From: Hanamia caeni
Lineage (GTDB): Bacteria > Bacteroidota > Bacteroidia > Chitinophagales > Chitinophagaceae
Assembly: GCF_003721595.1 (NCBI RefSeq)
Contig: NZ_RJJR01000001.1
Coordinates: forward strand, 248,001 to 312,000
Length of the DNA: 64,000 nucleotides
Direction: 5' to 3'
Below the pieces are notes generated by a model. That model did no database searches, had not been told where the DNA came from, and saw only the letters and a program-made list of their open reading frames with translations. The translations under genes and the position numbers were made by a program. This document shows, piece by piece, positions 35,708 to 45,146 of the stretch (position 1 is the stretch's first letter; every line of letters begins with the position of its first letter).

Positions 35708-37144
35708 TTATATTTCCATGATTGCGGCAGGCCTGTTAGTTCTTATTACGAGCAGGGATATAATGATGGCCGAAATAATAAAGACGTCAAAAACAAAAAG
35801 ATCGCCAAAAATAATCTGTGCAATTGAATGGCCCGGATCGAAATTAAATGTGCCATTTGCAACCATTCTTACCATAGCCACAGTAATAGCAGACCATAAG
35901 AGCAACAAAAACATTGATTTTAAAACAAAAGGCCTTCTTTGAAAAATGGCCACCAGTACACCAATGAGTAATCCTGCTGCGAGTAAAATTGCCATAATAA
36001 CCAACGGCAGCGATTGTAGCTTATGAAAAAGCCCATCGTCAATAATCAGATCGATCATACAATGAACAAAAGTTAATGAAATCGCAATTTGATATGACAG
36101 AAACGGCCAGCGAAGAGCAATAATTATTAACAGGCATCCAATAAAGGCGTAGTTGATGATCACTCTTCCCGGAGTTCCTATAATTCCGTAAAGCGTGGTG
36201 TCATGCTTCTTAACCACATTCAGGTACGTATCAAATAATTCCAATGTAGCAAATACAAAAAAACCTATCAGAATAAAAGCAATCACCTCTATGGAAAATG
36301 AATAATTAATTTTTATTTCTTTTTTTCGATACGAGCGGACGTCTACATTTTGACTCTTCCATGCTGCAAAACCCAGAAAAGCGCCTAATATAAATCCAAA
36401 CGAAAATTCCATCACCTTCCACCAGTCAGTTATTATGAATGCAGCGCCATACTGAAAGCCAAATGCAATCCAAAGAGATCCCAATCCAAAGCCTAACAGG
36501 CCGCCCAACGCGCCATACACAACGAATCTTAAAATAACCTTCCAGTCTTCAGCATTGAGTTTTGTTTTCAGGTAAATTAATAAGCCGGCTGCTCCGAATA
36601 AAAATCCTGCCCAAAATTCACTTCTCGGCTTATTAAACGGATCGGAAAAATAGATTACTTTGGGGTCGTTAATTAATTTCAAACCTATCACGAACCCGAT
36701 TATAAATACCACAAATCCAATGAGAATGGTTTTAAATTTTAGTCTTTGATACACCAGTCCCAAGCCAATAAACAGTCCGCTGAGCAATCCCCATATACCA
36801 CCTTTAAGACTGGTTCCGAAAAACCCCCACAATAATCCATTGGGCTTGCGGAGAAAACCAATGGTTTGGCTATAGGTCATCGCATCGCCCATGGCTGTTC
36901 CTACGGTTCCGAATACGATGGCTGTTGCTGCTAACGAAACCGGAATATCGAGCAAAAGGCAGATGGCAATCATCACCAGCGCTCCGGGAATCATTGCGCC
37001 ATAAGGACCACCGCCGATAAAACTTCGCAGGCCCCAGCCGAGCATCATAGTAATAGCAGGAAATAAGATGAAGAAGAGTAGCGGGTGTTTGGTTTGAAAT
37101 GAAACTTTCCTGGGAGAAAAAAATGGATCTTCCGGTATCCTCAT
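35708..37144 (-). CDS. Unknown polytopic membrane protein
   Basis: 478 residues with about 12-13 hydrophobic segments, Gly-rich (GGGPYGAMIPGALV, GLLSGLFIGLGLVYQ, YGALGGLLGFGLGSLWIAF). The cytoplasmic N-terminus is MRIPEDPFFSPRKVSFQTKH. No transporter motif of a known family was recognised. It is divergent from a secreted GH27 alpha-galactosidase with 239 bp between them, so a link to sugar use is possible but only inferred. Confidence 0.7.
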   Translation of the reverse strand: MRIPEDPFFSPRKVSFQTKHPLLFFILFPAITMMLGWGLRSFIGGGPYGAMIPGALVMIAICLLLDIPVSLAATAIVFGTVGTAMGDAMTYSQTIGFLRKPNGLLWGFFGTSLKGGIWGLLSGLFIGLGLVYQRLKFKTILIGFVVFIIGFVIGLKLINDPKVIYFSDPFNKPRSEFWAGFLFGAAGLLIYLKTKLNAEDWKVILRFVVYGALGGLLGFGLGSLWIAFGFQYGAAFIITDWWKVMEFSFGFILGAFLGFAAWKSQNVDVRSYRKKEIKINYSFSIEVIAFILIGFFVFATLELFDTYLNVVKKHDTTLYGIIGTPGRVIINYAFIGCLLIIIALRWPFLSYQIAISLTFVHCMIDLIIDDGLFHKLQSLPLVIMAILLAAGLLIGVLVAIFQRRPFVLKSMFLLLLWSAITVAMVRMVANGTFNFDPGHSIAQIIFGDLFVFDVFIISAIIISLLVIRTNRPAAIMEI

Positions 37145-37383
37145 TAGTTACAATTTGCAGTTTGATAAGTAAAGTGCAATCTATCAATTTTTTTTTGAGG
37201 ATAGATATATCTCTGATGGAGTAATTGTATTTTATTAAATCTAATATAAGGCAATAGACGTGTTAATATAATTATCAAACTGAAAGAGAAAACATATTTT
37301 TATTACTGCGGTTTAAAAAATTAGAAAAGGTTTTCTAAATATATTTATATTTACTACTTCAAAAAATATAAAATCAATTTCCA

Positions 37384-38619
37384 ATGAAAAAGAAATGCTT
37401 TTCAATTCTTCGTGTTACTTCGCTTGTTTTCGTATTGCTAAATCTTTATCCGTTGGTGGTTTCTGCGCAGCCCTTGAATAAAGAAACTTTTAATTTTGCG
37501 CAAAATGCCGGTGCCGATATTTTATGCCAAACGCCTCCGATGGGTTGGAATAGCTGGAATGCTTTTCATACAGATATAACAGAACAGAAAATAAAAGATG
37601 CCGCGCAGGCACTTGTATCCAGTGGGATGAAAGCTGCCGGCTATGAATATATTAATATTGATGATGCATGGATGGACACGGTTCGCGATGCCCAGGGCCG
37701 TTTGCAGCCTGATCCAAAAAGATTTCCCCACGGAATAAAAGCGCTGGCCGACTATGTGCACAGCCTCGGATTAAAAATCGGAATTTATGAATCAGCGGGC
37801 ACAAAGACATGCGCAGGTTTTCCCGGAAGCTTATATCACGAAAAAACAGATGCTGAAAGCTTTGCCAAATGGGGGATTGATTACCTGAAGCTGGACAACT
37901 GCAGCAATGAAGGTGTGGATTACATGCAAAGATATGAGGGAATGGAAAAGGCATTGCTTGCTACCGGCCGCCCCATTGTTTATAGCATTTGCGAGTGGGG
38001 CGTAAAAGATCCCTATCAATGGGCGCCGGCTATAAGCCAGTTGTGGCGCACCACGGGAGATATTTCAGACAATTGGAATAGCATGATAAATATAACAGAC
38101 CAACAGGTAGGCTTACAAAAATATGCAGGCCCGGGGCATTGGAACGATCCGGATATGCTGGAAGTAGGAAATGGCGGAATGACCAACAATGAATATCGTA
38201 CGCATTTCAGCTTGTGGGCTATAATGGCTGCGCCGTTGATTGCGGGCAATGATTTGCTGCACATGACGGAAGCCACTAAAGAAATTTTGACAAATAAAGA
38301 CGTGATTGCGGTAGACCAGGATCCCGCGGGCAAAGAAGGATATAAAGTAGAAGACGACGGTGACCAGGAAGTTTGGGTAAAGCCCATGTCAGATGGAAGC
38401 TTCGCTGTTTTGCTTTTGAACCGTGGAGAAGAAAGGGTTTTTATGACTACAAACGTTGAACAAGTTGGCTTGCAAAAAGCACCTTCCTACAAAGTGGTAA
38501 ATCTTTGGGACAAAGGAAATCGCTACCAGGCAGGCACTTATTCCACCAGTGATTTGATTCGTTCCTCAGTTGCTTCGCATGGCGTAGCAATGTTTCGTGT
38601 ATGGCCTGAATCGAAATAA
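37384..38619 (+). CDS. Alpha-galactosidase, glycoside hydrolase family 27, secreted
   Basis: 411 residues with a signal peptide ending VVSAQ. The GH27 hallmarks are PPMGWNSWNAFHTDI, INIDDAWMD, the nucleophile D171 in DYLKLDNCSNEG and the acid/base D226 in LWRTTGDISDNW. The beta-barrel is about residues 50-320, followed by an antiparallel beta domain. It removes terminal alpha-galactose from plant oligosaccharides or galactomannans. Together with the GH2 enzyme at 5.5 kb it points to plant-polymer use, though no SusC/D pair is near. Confidence 0.94.
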   Translation: MKKKCFSILRVTSLVFVLLNLYPLVVSAQPLNKETFNFAQNAGADILCQTPPMGWNSWNAFHTDITEQKIKDAAQALVSSGMKAAGYEYINIDDAWMDTVRDAQGRLQPDPKRFPHGIKALADYVHSLGLKIGIYESAGTKTCAGFPGSLYHEKTDAESFAKWGIDYLKLDNCSNEGVDYMQRYEGMEKALLATGRPIVYSICEWGVKDPYQWAPAISQLWRTTGDISDNWNSMINITDQQVGLQKYAGPGHWNDPDMLEVGNGGMTNNEYRTHFSLWAIMAAPLIAGNDLLHMTEATKEILTNKDVIAVDQDPAGKEGYKVEDDGDQEVWVKPMSDGSFAVLLLNRGEERVFMTTNVEQVGLQKAPSYKVVNLWDKGNRYQAGTYSTSDLIRSSVASHGVAMFRVWPESK

Positions 38620-38641
38620 ACATCCATAGTTTCCAACCAAA

Positions 38642-38675
38642 TAGTAAAACAATAAATAATAAAGATTTTGTTTCC
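38642..38675 (+). repeat. CAGTAAA-like element, copy h; behind GH27
   Basis: TAGTAAAACAATAAATAAT then AAAGATTTTGTTTCC, 22 bp after the GH27 stop. T replaces the first C of the family. A weaker member. Confidence 0.35.
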
Positions 38676-38754
38676 ACATCCGTAATGAAAATGGCGTTTT
38701 CCTGGGAAAAAGTGCATCAGGTATCGTGTTTCCCCAAAAGCTAATTAAAGCCAA

Positions 38755-41700
38755 TTAAATTCCTTTGATAATTGAGCCGTTCTGCAATGGTCCAAACAAC
38801 TGGTCTATTTTGCCTACTTTCAATTCATTGTTACTAATCACCGTGGAAGGGCGAATGCGTACTCCGCCTTCCAGATCCACGCCATAACTGCGTTGAAAAG
38901 CTTGTCCGCTTATTATACCGTTGATAGAAACAGTTGCCTTTATTTTTTCTGCCGTGGTTAGAATATCCAAACCAGCCAGGCCGGGCTTAATATTCAGGTT
39001 GAGTTCCTTACCTACAGCCACGGGTATTTTATCAATCACAATGGCTATTTTATCTTTTCCGACGCCCATCTTATTATTAATTTCAAGGCGAACTGTTTTG
39101 TTTTCGTTGGTAATCATCTTTACTACTGAAGATGTAGTGCCCAGATCTTTAGTTTCCAATTTGGTAATCTCATTTGTTTTCACCGAAGATTGGAGCCTGA
39201 ATTCATTCAGTTGATTTTTGATAGCATAAATAAACTGGCCATTGTTTGTGCCCCTCGTTGTGTGTTTAAAGTTTTTTGTGATGTTGGCAAGTGTAGCAAT
39301 ATTTCCAAGGGCTCCAGCAATAGTGGGATCAAGTTTTTTCATAACGGACGGATCATTAACTATATGCGTAACACTTCTGTCTTTGATGGCATTAAATAAT
39401 TGATCATTGGTGGTTAATCCGGACAACGTGGAAGCCGCCGCGCGATCTGTTACAATATCAGCTAAGGTAAGGTTTGCCAAAACCCCTTTTTCCCGGATGC
39501 CGGGGGAGGTTGTAAACCGATTGTTAATGATTTCTGTTCGCATATATAATTCAGATCCGAGAATCCCTTTAGGCTTGGCAATTGTTTGTATGCCCGAATT
39601 CGCAGTGGTTAAAACGGTTTTGGATTCGGCCACTACCGGTTTTACAAGTTTTGCATCAAATCCTTTTATTGATACAAATTTGTTTTCCATAGTTTTTTTC
39701 TGTTTTAACCGGTTGATGCTATCTGCTCCAAATGCATCAAGGTCGTTGCCGTTTTCGTCCAGAAGGCTTACTGTTTCCGAGCCTTCGCCGAGGATGATAA
39801 TAGTTCCGGTAAGTATCAGTAAAATCGCATCCCATATGGGTGTGCGGGGCCTCTCGCAGGTAACGGAATAAGGCATGTAGTGGAAACGTCCGCCGCTCCA
39901 TGAGCCACCCGTGTATGTGCTCTTACCATTATAAGTGAATTCATTTGTAGAAGGATTAACGAAAAGCGTTTTTACATCGTTGGGAAAGTTAGGATCCAGG
40001 ATAGAAATCTGCCACGGAGATGTACTGCTATTCCATGCTACCGGCAAAATGCAATGTGGCTTGCCACTGAAATCATAATTTTGCGAAATGCAAATGACAG
40101 GATTGCATCCTCTGTTAAACTCGTTTCTTGTTTCGTTAAACACATCTACCGGGTCATGTGTATTTCCGGAAAGAAATTGCCCCACAAACCACCAGATGGC
40201 TGAAGCGCCCACCTGGTATTGATGTTTAATATTGAATTCATTTACTACTGTGCTCCATGTCTTGAACCTGTCCAAAGGCAAACTAAACAGGCTACGGTGT
40301 TTATAAGCGTATATTGCCTCCAACGACATCCCAAAGCAATTGCCGTTAGCAGCAAGGCCCTTTATTACCAGCTCATAAAATGCTTTTTCCAGCCAATCTG
40401 TAAGATCCCACCATTCGGGATCGCTGTCTACATCACGGAAAGCCGCCGCATATTGATTATAGTTAATTTCCGGAGTGCCCGCATTTGTGACGCCCCACCA
40501 TCTTTGAGTTTGCGTTAAATTGTTTTCATTAATCTGCGGCTTTACAGACCAGGTAATATAGTTGATCATTTGAAATCGTCCGGTATTGAACACACCATTA
40601 TTTTCCCGCATTCCCCAGGCATTTGCCATATTGAGGGTTTTATTGTAAGTGCCCAGGTGGTCATCGCCACCGCCAAAAGGCGCTCCGCCATCGCTTTCCC
40701 AGATATCGAGCGTAAAGGTGATATTTCGGTCAACAGAATTGGGAATAATCGTCTTGCCTATCAGGGTGTTGAAATCATATACATTGTGCCCATCAGAATC
40801 GCCTGAATTAGGAATCCGTTGGCTATGTACCTCGTAGCCATTGTCTTTAAGAATAGCCTTCAGATATAAATCATTTTGCCCCATCAGAAATCCTTCGCTT
40901 TCCTGGCTGTCCACTCTACCTAAAAATAGTTTAAAGGCCTGGCAAACAAATATGTTATTCCAACTTCCAAACCATAAGATGCTTCCATTTTGGAACGTGT
41001 TATATCTTGCCGGCGCGGAGACTCCCGGTATGTTCCCTTCATCGGATGTGGGAAATCCCATTTGCCCGATAGGTCCGTTCAGATTCCTGTATTTAGCCCT
41101 GATGTCTCCGTGTACTTCAAACGCGCCACTGGTGCTACTCCAATAGATTGTACATCTTTCAAATTCGCTAAATTTACCTATTAATGCACTGCCGTTCATT
41201 ATATCAGATTCGTTGCATACCGGGTATCCCCACGTGTTTACGCCTCCGGAAGCCAAATATTTTGTGAGGATAGCGCCGTGTACTTCAAATGCCTGGGGTG
41301 TGCCATTCTTGTAATACATTCTGCCACCTTGAAAAATTTGTTCTTTGCCACCGTTAATATTTGTAGATTCTGCAACCGGCCAGCCCAGAAATACAGATTC
41401 TCCAAAATGCTCATATTCCAGGAACAAGCGATCTGTTACCGAAAAAGCGCCTGTGCCGGCACTCCAATAAATCCCTCCTTTACTGAACACATTTTTTCTG
41501 CCGCCTGTTTTTGTGGTGTTACCTTCATTACTTACCAGGTATCCCAATTCCGACTTGCCTGCATTTGAAGCTGATTTATAATGCTGGAAAATCAGGCCAT
41601 GCATTTCAAAAGCAGTTCCTACGGACTCATTGTACATGAGCAGGCCTGAGTCGAACCACTGTATATACGCTGTTGCATAGGGATCGTAGACATATTTGCC

Positions 41701-42411
41701 CTGCATGGCGCCAAAATTCAAAATGGGTTTTATTTGTTCTTGCTTGTATGTTAAAAACCATTCGGGATAGCTTCTCCGTTCGTCCAGTTGGGCTTCCAGG
41801 ATTTCAGGTATTTCGTTATCATACCATTGAACTGCAGCGATTTGGCCATTGAAATGGCTCCTGGTACGATCTACCCACGCACCAATAAATAATTCTTTGC
41901 CGGCAAATTTCTCTATCATGCCTGACGGAAAAGCATGAACAGATAATATAGTATCATCAATGAACACCGCTACTGTGTCTGTATCATATACGAGGTCAGC
42001 CGTATACCAGGTACCAAGCTGCAGCGTTTTAAAATATTCGGTAGTAGTTCCGGCCCAGCCATGGGCTTTCGGCGCTACTGAAACGGCGAGGTTAAAGCTA
42101 TTAGGGGCTGCTGTTTTATCCAGAAAAATGGAAAATGGCAAACAGTTAGATTCGACAAGATTCTGCCGGGAGGATATGGCAGTGTCCGTTTTAAAAATAA
42201 CCCTTATGCAAAACCTGGAAGTGGAGATTGATGCTGGCGAAAGCACTGTAACGATGTTGCCTGTAGTACCAAAGTCCAGGGCATTTGCAAAAGTGCCCGC
42301 CGCGATAGTGCCCGGTCCAGGCACAATGGTACAGTTTGTAACAGTTGCTGGCATATTGCCATCAGGGTTTGCGACTTTCGCGGAACCAAGTGAATAATCA
42401 ATGACTTTCAT
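38755..42411 (-). CDS. Large multidomain protein: LamG-like, four LGFP repeats, C2-like segment, papain-like cysteine peptidase candidate
   Basis: 1218 residues, no signal peptide. Domains in order: a LamG/concanavalin-like sandwich (about 20-210; ends with HFNGQIAAVQWYDNEIPE). Four LGFP repeats follow at about 265-480, each running AFEvHG...Y...lGyP...E and then f..G.iyw. Next is a C2-like segment (about 490-600) with DIWESDGGAPFGGGDDHLG. A region at about 640-855 has NGNCFGMS (C692), GKPHCILP (H786) and ILDPNFP (D806), in the order of a papain-like triad. Residues 856-1218 include one hydrophobic stretch (about 859-874) and a charged, beta-rich tail. No family covers the whole. Catalysis is inferred from motifs only. 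No T9SS-type C-terminal domain seen. Confidence 0.7.
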   Translation of the reverse strand: MKVIDYSLGSAKVANPDGNMPATVTNCTIVPGPGTIAAGTFANALDFGTTGNIVTVLSPASISTSRFCIRVIFKTDTAISSRQNLVESNCLPFSIFLDKTAAPNSFNLAVSVAPKAHGWAGTTTEYFKTLQLGTWYTADLVYDTDTVAVFIDDTILSVHAFPSGMIEKFAGKELFIGAWVDRTRSHFNGQIAAVQWYDNEIPEILEAQLDERRSYPEWFLTYKQEQIKPILNFGAMQGKYVYDPYATAYIQWFDSGLLMYNESVGTAFEMHGLIFQHYKSASNAGKSELGYLVSNEGNTTKTGGRKNVFSKGGIYWSAGTGAFSVTDRLFLEYEHFGESVFLGWPVAESTNINGGKEQIFQGGRMYYKNGTPQAFEVHGAILTKYLASGGVNTWGYPVCNESDIMNGSALIGKFSEFERCTIYWSSTSGAFEVHGDIRAKYRNLNGPIGQMGFPTSDEGNIPGVSAPARYNTFQNGSILWFGSWNNIFVCQAFKLFLGRVDSQESEGFLMGQNDLYLKAILKDNGYEVHSQRIPNSGDSDGHNVYDFNTLIGKTIIPNSVDRNITFTLDIWESDGGAPFGGGDDHLGTYNKTLNMANAWGMRENNGVFNTGRFQMINYITWSVKPQINENNLTQTQRWWGVTNAGTPEINYNQYAAAFRDVDSDPEWWDLTDWLEKAFYELVIKGLAANGNCFGMSLEAIYAYKHRSLFSLPLDRFKTWSTVVNEFNIKHQYQVGASAIWWFVGQFLSGNTHDPVDVFNETRNEFNRGCNPVICISQNYDFSGKPHCILPVAWNSSTSPWQISILDPNFPNDVKTLFVNPSTNEFTYNGKSTYTGGSWSGGRFHYMPYSVTCERPRTPIWDAILLILTGTIIILGEGSETVSLLDENGNDLDAFGADSINRLKQKKTMENKFVSIKGFDAKLVKPVVAESKTVLTTANSGIQTIAKPKGILGSELYMRTEIINNRFTTSPGIREKGVLANLTLADIVTDRAAASTLSGLTTNDQLFNAIKDRSVTHIVNDPSVMKKLDPTIAGALGNIATLANITKNFKHTTRGTNNGQFIYAIKNQLNEFRLQSSVKTNEITKLETKDLGTTSSVVKMITNENKTVRLEINNKMGVGKDKIAIVIDKIPVAVGKELNLNIKPGLAGLDILTTAEKIKATVSINGIISGQAFQRSYGVDLEGGVRIRPSTVISNNELKVGKIDQLFGPLQNGSIIKGI

Positions 42412-42435
42412 TTTAGTGGGTTTAATATTTTAAAA

Positions 42436-42612
42436 ATGGGACAGACGCCGCTAATTGGGGGTATGATATCAGGATTTGATATTAATACTTTTGTAAATAT
42501 AAATGATGATGGAATTGATGCCGGCGTCAATGATCAATTGGGCGACTTTATTCAGCAAGTGGTAATTTCCTTCGTAAATGCGCAAATGAGTTCGAATAAA
42601 ATATATAAATAA
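42436..42612 (+). CDS. Possible small protein divergent from the LGFP protein gene
   Basis: 58 codons: starts MGQTPLIGGMISGFDINTF, then NDDGIDAGVNDQLGDFIQQV, and ends MSSNKIYK. It looks amphipathic and protein-like rather than random. It begins 24 bp from the ATG of the large LGFP-repeat gene on the other strand. No family recognised, and the ribosome-binding site is not clear. Could be chance. Confidence 0.3.
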   Translation: MGQTPLIGGMISGFDINTFVNINDDGIDAGVNDQLGDFIQQVVISFVNAQMSSNKIYK

Positions 42613-43054
42613 ATTCAACCAAAAGACTATTAACCTCCTGTTTGGTTCTCAGGTTATTTTTTGCGTATCCAAAAAATGTTTTCTCATTTCGAATGTCGAA
42701 TGACTTTTGCGCTATAGCATACGTTTGTTGGAAGAAATTATCTTAAAAGCGTTGGCTGTGGCCAATTTCAGCCAGGTAAAAACACAATACAACAGGTATC
42801 TCGTGAAGGCTTGTCTGGCATCATCGATCCAAAATACGAATGGATTTTTTTTGTTTGTTCACTACAGATTCGAAATTGTAAAGCTGACTAACCAGTTTAA
42901 TATTATTGGCAATGACGGACATTTACTCATTTGTAAGAGGGAGACAGCAGTAGTTTTCCAGAGCAGTTAACAAAAGAAAAATGTGTTATGGCTTTCGGTT
43001 AAATTTGTGCTGCAAGCGCTATGTTTATCTGCAATAAATTATCTTCCCTGCACT
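42613..43054. other. Intergenic region without a convincing gene
   Basis: About 440 bp of AT-rich sequence. Only a TTG-started frame with poor composition was seen (42707-42970). No repeat or terminator recognised. Confidence 0.4.
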
Positions 43055-43999
43055 CTATTTCTTCATCCCTGGCAAACCTGAATTTGTTTTATTAATAACT
43101 GAAGTCACGCTGGAGATTACACCCGAAATATCAGATAAATCTGCAGGGACAATCATAGTATTATTAGTTTGAGCCAGCTTACCGAATTCAGTAAGATATT
43201 GCTCTGCAATACGCAGGTTCACGGCACTCATCCCGCCTTCTTCATTAATGGATTGGGCAATTTCGCGGATACCTTTGGCAGTGGCCACAGCCACCATTTC
43301 AATTTCAGAGGCCCTTCCTGCCGCTTCATTAATCCTCCTTTGCTTTTCACCTTCAGACAAAGCGATGGTTTGTTGTTTTTCACCTTCGGCGCGGTTTATT
43401 TTGGCTTGTTTATCACCTTCAGATTCTGCAATCAACGCTCTCTTTTCACGTTCTGCGCGCATTTGCTTTTCCATGGCGTCTTTAATGCTTTGCGGCGGTG
43501 AAATATTTTTTACTTCATATCGTGATACTTTTATGCCCCACGGGCCGCTTGCCCTGTCCACTGCCTCCACGATGGTCGCATTTACGGCTTCACGTTCCTC
43601 AAATGTTTTATCCAGCTCCATTTTGCCGATTACACTCCGCATCGTAGTTTGAGAAATCTGGATAACGGCAAACCTGTAATTGTCGATTCCATAGGAAGCT
43701 TTTTGCGGATCAATCACCTGGAGGTAAATAACGCCATCTACTTCTACTGCAATATTATCTTTTGTGATACAAATCTGCGAAGCCACATCTATGGCCTGCT
43801 CTTTCAGATTTTGCTTGTACGCTATTTTGTCAATAAACGGAATCAGGATGTGAAAACCGGCGTCCAGTGCGCGATTGAATTTGCCCAATCTTTCTACAAT
43901 ATAAACCGACCGCTGGGGCACTACTTTAAACGTGGACAAAAACGCCACCAATAAAAAGAGAATAACCACGAGGAGGATAATGGTTGAGGATGTTATCAT
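43055..43999 (-). CDS. SPFH/band-7 (stomatin-like) membrane protein
   Basis: 314 residues with an N-terminal membrane segment (residues 5-22), the SPFH domain VPQRSVYIVERLGKFNRALDAG onward (about 25-190), and a long Glu/Lys/Ala coiled coil (about 185-250) that assembles into large ring or cage structures. Closest in layout to QmcA/stomatin. The ATG overlaps the stop of nfeD (ATGA), the standard nfeD-SPFH pairing. Role: membrane microdomain organisation and protease or stress control. Confidence 0.92.
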   Translation of the reverse strand: MITSSTIILLVVILFLLVAFLSTFKVVPQRSVYIVERLGKFNRALDAGFHILIPFIDKIAYKQNLKEQAIDVASQICITKDNIAVEVDGVIYLQVIDPQKASYGIDNYRFAVIQISQTTMRSVIGKMELDKTFEEREAVNATIVEAVDRASGPWGIKVSRYEVKNISPPQSIKDAMEKQMRAEREKRALIAESEGDKQAKINRAEGEKQQTIALSEGEKQRRINEAAGRASEIEMVAVATAKGIREIAQSINEEGGMSAVNLRIAEQYLTEFGKLAQTNNTMIVPADLSDISGVISSVTSVINKTNSGLPGMKK

Positions 44000-44442
44000 G
44001 ACTTAGTTGATTTAACGTGTAATAAAATGCTTTCATTGCCGATAATAATTACGTTGTCGCCCTTTTCAATAGTATCTTCCGAGGCGGCGGGCCAGGTAGT
44101 GCCTTTGAAATCAATTTTTCCATTATTACCAGGTGAAATATCCGTTTCTGCTTTGGCAATTTTGCCGAGAAACTCATCTTCCAATAGTTCTGATGGATGT
44201 TTTCTTTTCAATAAAATTTTTGATAATCCTTTCCTTAATAAAAGAATGCTTGCAACGGAACTCACCAGGAAAATGATTAGCTGGGTATTAATGGATATAT
44301 CAAGGAAAAGGCATAAAATCGCTACTATCCAGGCGCCTGCTGCGAAGAAGAAAAGTATGAGTCCCGGAATTACAAATTCCAATAAAAAAAGAACAAGCCC
44401 TATGATTATCCAGATAACTGCAGCAGTCAGAAAATTCTCCAT
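43996..44442 (-). CDS. NfeD-family membrane protein (short form)
   Basis: 148 residues: two or three membrane segments (about 8-75, WIIIGLVLFLLEFVIPGLIL...) and a C-terminal OB domain (about 85-145, EDEFLGKIAKAETDISPGNNG). NfeD proteins pair with SPFH proteins; here the two genes overlap by 3 bp, a sign of coupled translation. Lacks the serine-protease domain of long NfeD. Confidence 0.9.
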   Translation of the reverse strand: MENFLTAAVIWIIIGLVLFLLEFVIPGLILFFFAAGAWIVAILCLFLDISINTQLIIFLVSSVASILLLRKGLSKILLKRKHPSELLEDEFLGKIAKAETDISPGNNGKIDFKGTTWPAASEDTIEKGDNVIIIGNESILLHVKSTKS

Positions 44443-44543
44443 TCAAATTGGTTTGGCAATTAATTTTCAAATATAACCCAATAAGATGAACGGTCAAAGC
44501 AGGATGATAAGGATGCAGAAATTGAATGTGCGGTAAAATATAA

Positions 44544-44939
44544 TCAGGTGCCTGATGCTTCTTTGCATATACCCGAAACTATCTTTTCTATCTTTCGCAA
44601 TATTCCGTTGCCCTCTTCGCCTACCTGGTGTTTTGCTTTTAACGAGCCCATCAGGTTATACGACAGCCAGGTTTTGCCGGTAGCAGCTTCCCATATCAGG
44701 ATTTTTGCCGGCAAATCAATTCCGACGCTTTGCTGTTCCTGCATCAATACGGTACCGATTTGGGGATTGCCAAATAAAATCAGCATGGTAGGCCTCAGTG
44801 AAAGCCCTTCTTTTGCTGCTTCAGCAGCATGGTCAATCTGCGCGAAAATGGTAAACTTTTTTTTCTTTATTAATGAAATAACTTTTTCAAGCGTGGTTTT
44901 AAAAGACGCGTAGGAGGCTATGGTGATAAGCTGTTCCAT
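44544..44939 (-). CDS. DUF302-family protein
   Basis: 131 residues with the DUF302 pattern: SYASFKTTLEKVISLIKKKKFTIFAQIDHA, LRPTMLILFGNPQIGTVLM and LPAKILIWE. The family is small, soluble, and often found beside stress or metal genes; role unknown. It lies 101 bp upstream of nfeD on the same strand. Confidence 0.86.
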   Translation of the reverse strand: MEQLITIASYASFKTTLEKVISLIKKKKFTIFAQIDHAAEAAKEGLSLRPTMLILFGNPQIGTVLMQEQQSVGIDLPAKILIWEAATGKTWLSYNLMGSLKAKHQVGEEGNGILRKIEKIVSGICKEASGT

Positions 44940-45005
44940 TTATTATTTCCTTACAATTTTGATGCCTTTTTATCTGTTCTTTATTAATTCAAACTATACA
45001 AAACG

Positions 45006-45038
45006 AAATAAATTTTTACATAATTTACTTGTTTACTG
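45006..45038 (-). repeat. CAGTAAA-type element, copy i; behind the last USP gene
   Basis: On the minus strand CAGTAAACAAGTAAATTATG then TAAAAATTTATTT, 109 bp after the stop of the last universal stress gene. Weaker match to the family than most. Confidence 0.35.
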
Positions 45039-45146
45039 CCGCCAACATACAAAGATTTCTGCTTCCCGCGCGTTTATTGCGGATAATTCGCTTTCTGTGG
45101 GGCCAGATGCCTGAAACGATAGCGATTTTAGCAAATAATTCTTCCA

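Noticed and set aside
42707..42970. 87-codon TTG-started frame on the plus strand
   Set aside because: No ATG, no recognisable family, uneven composition, and no neighbour that would explain it; probably chance in AT-rich DNA.
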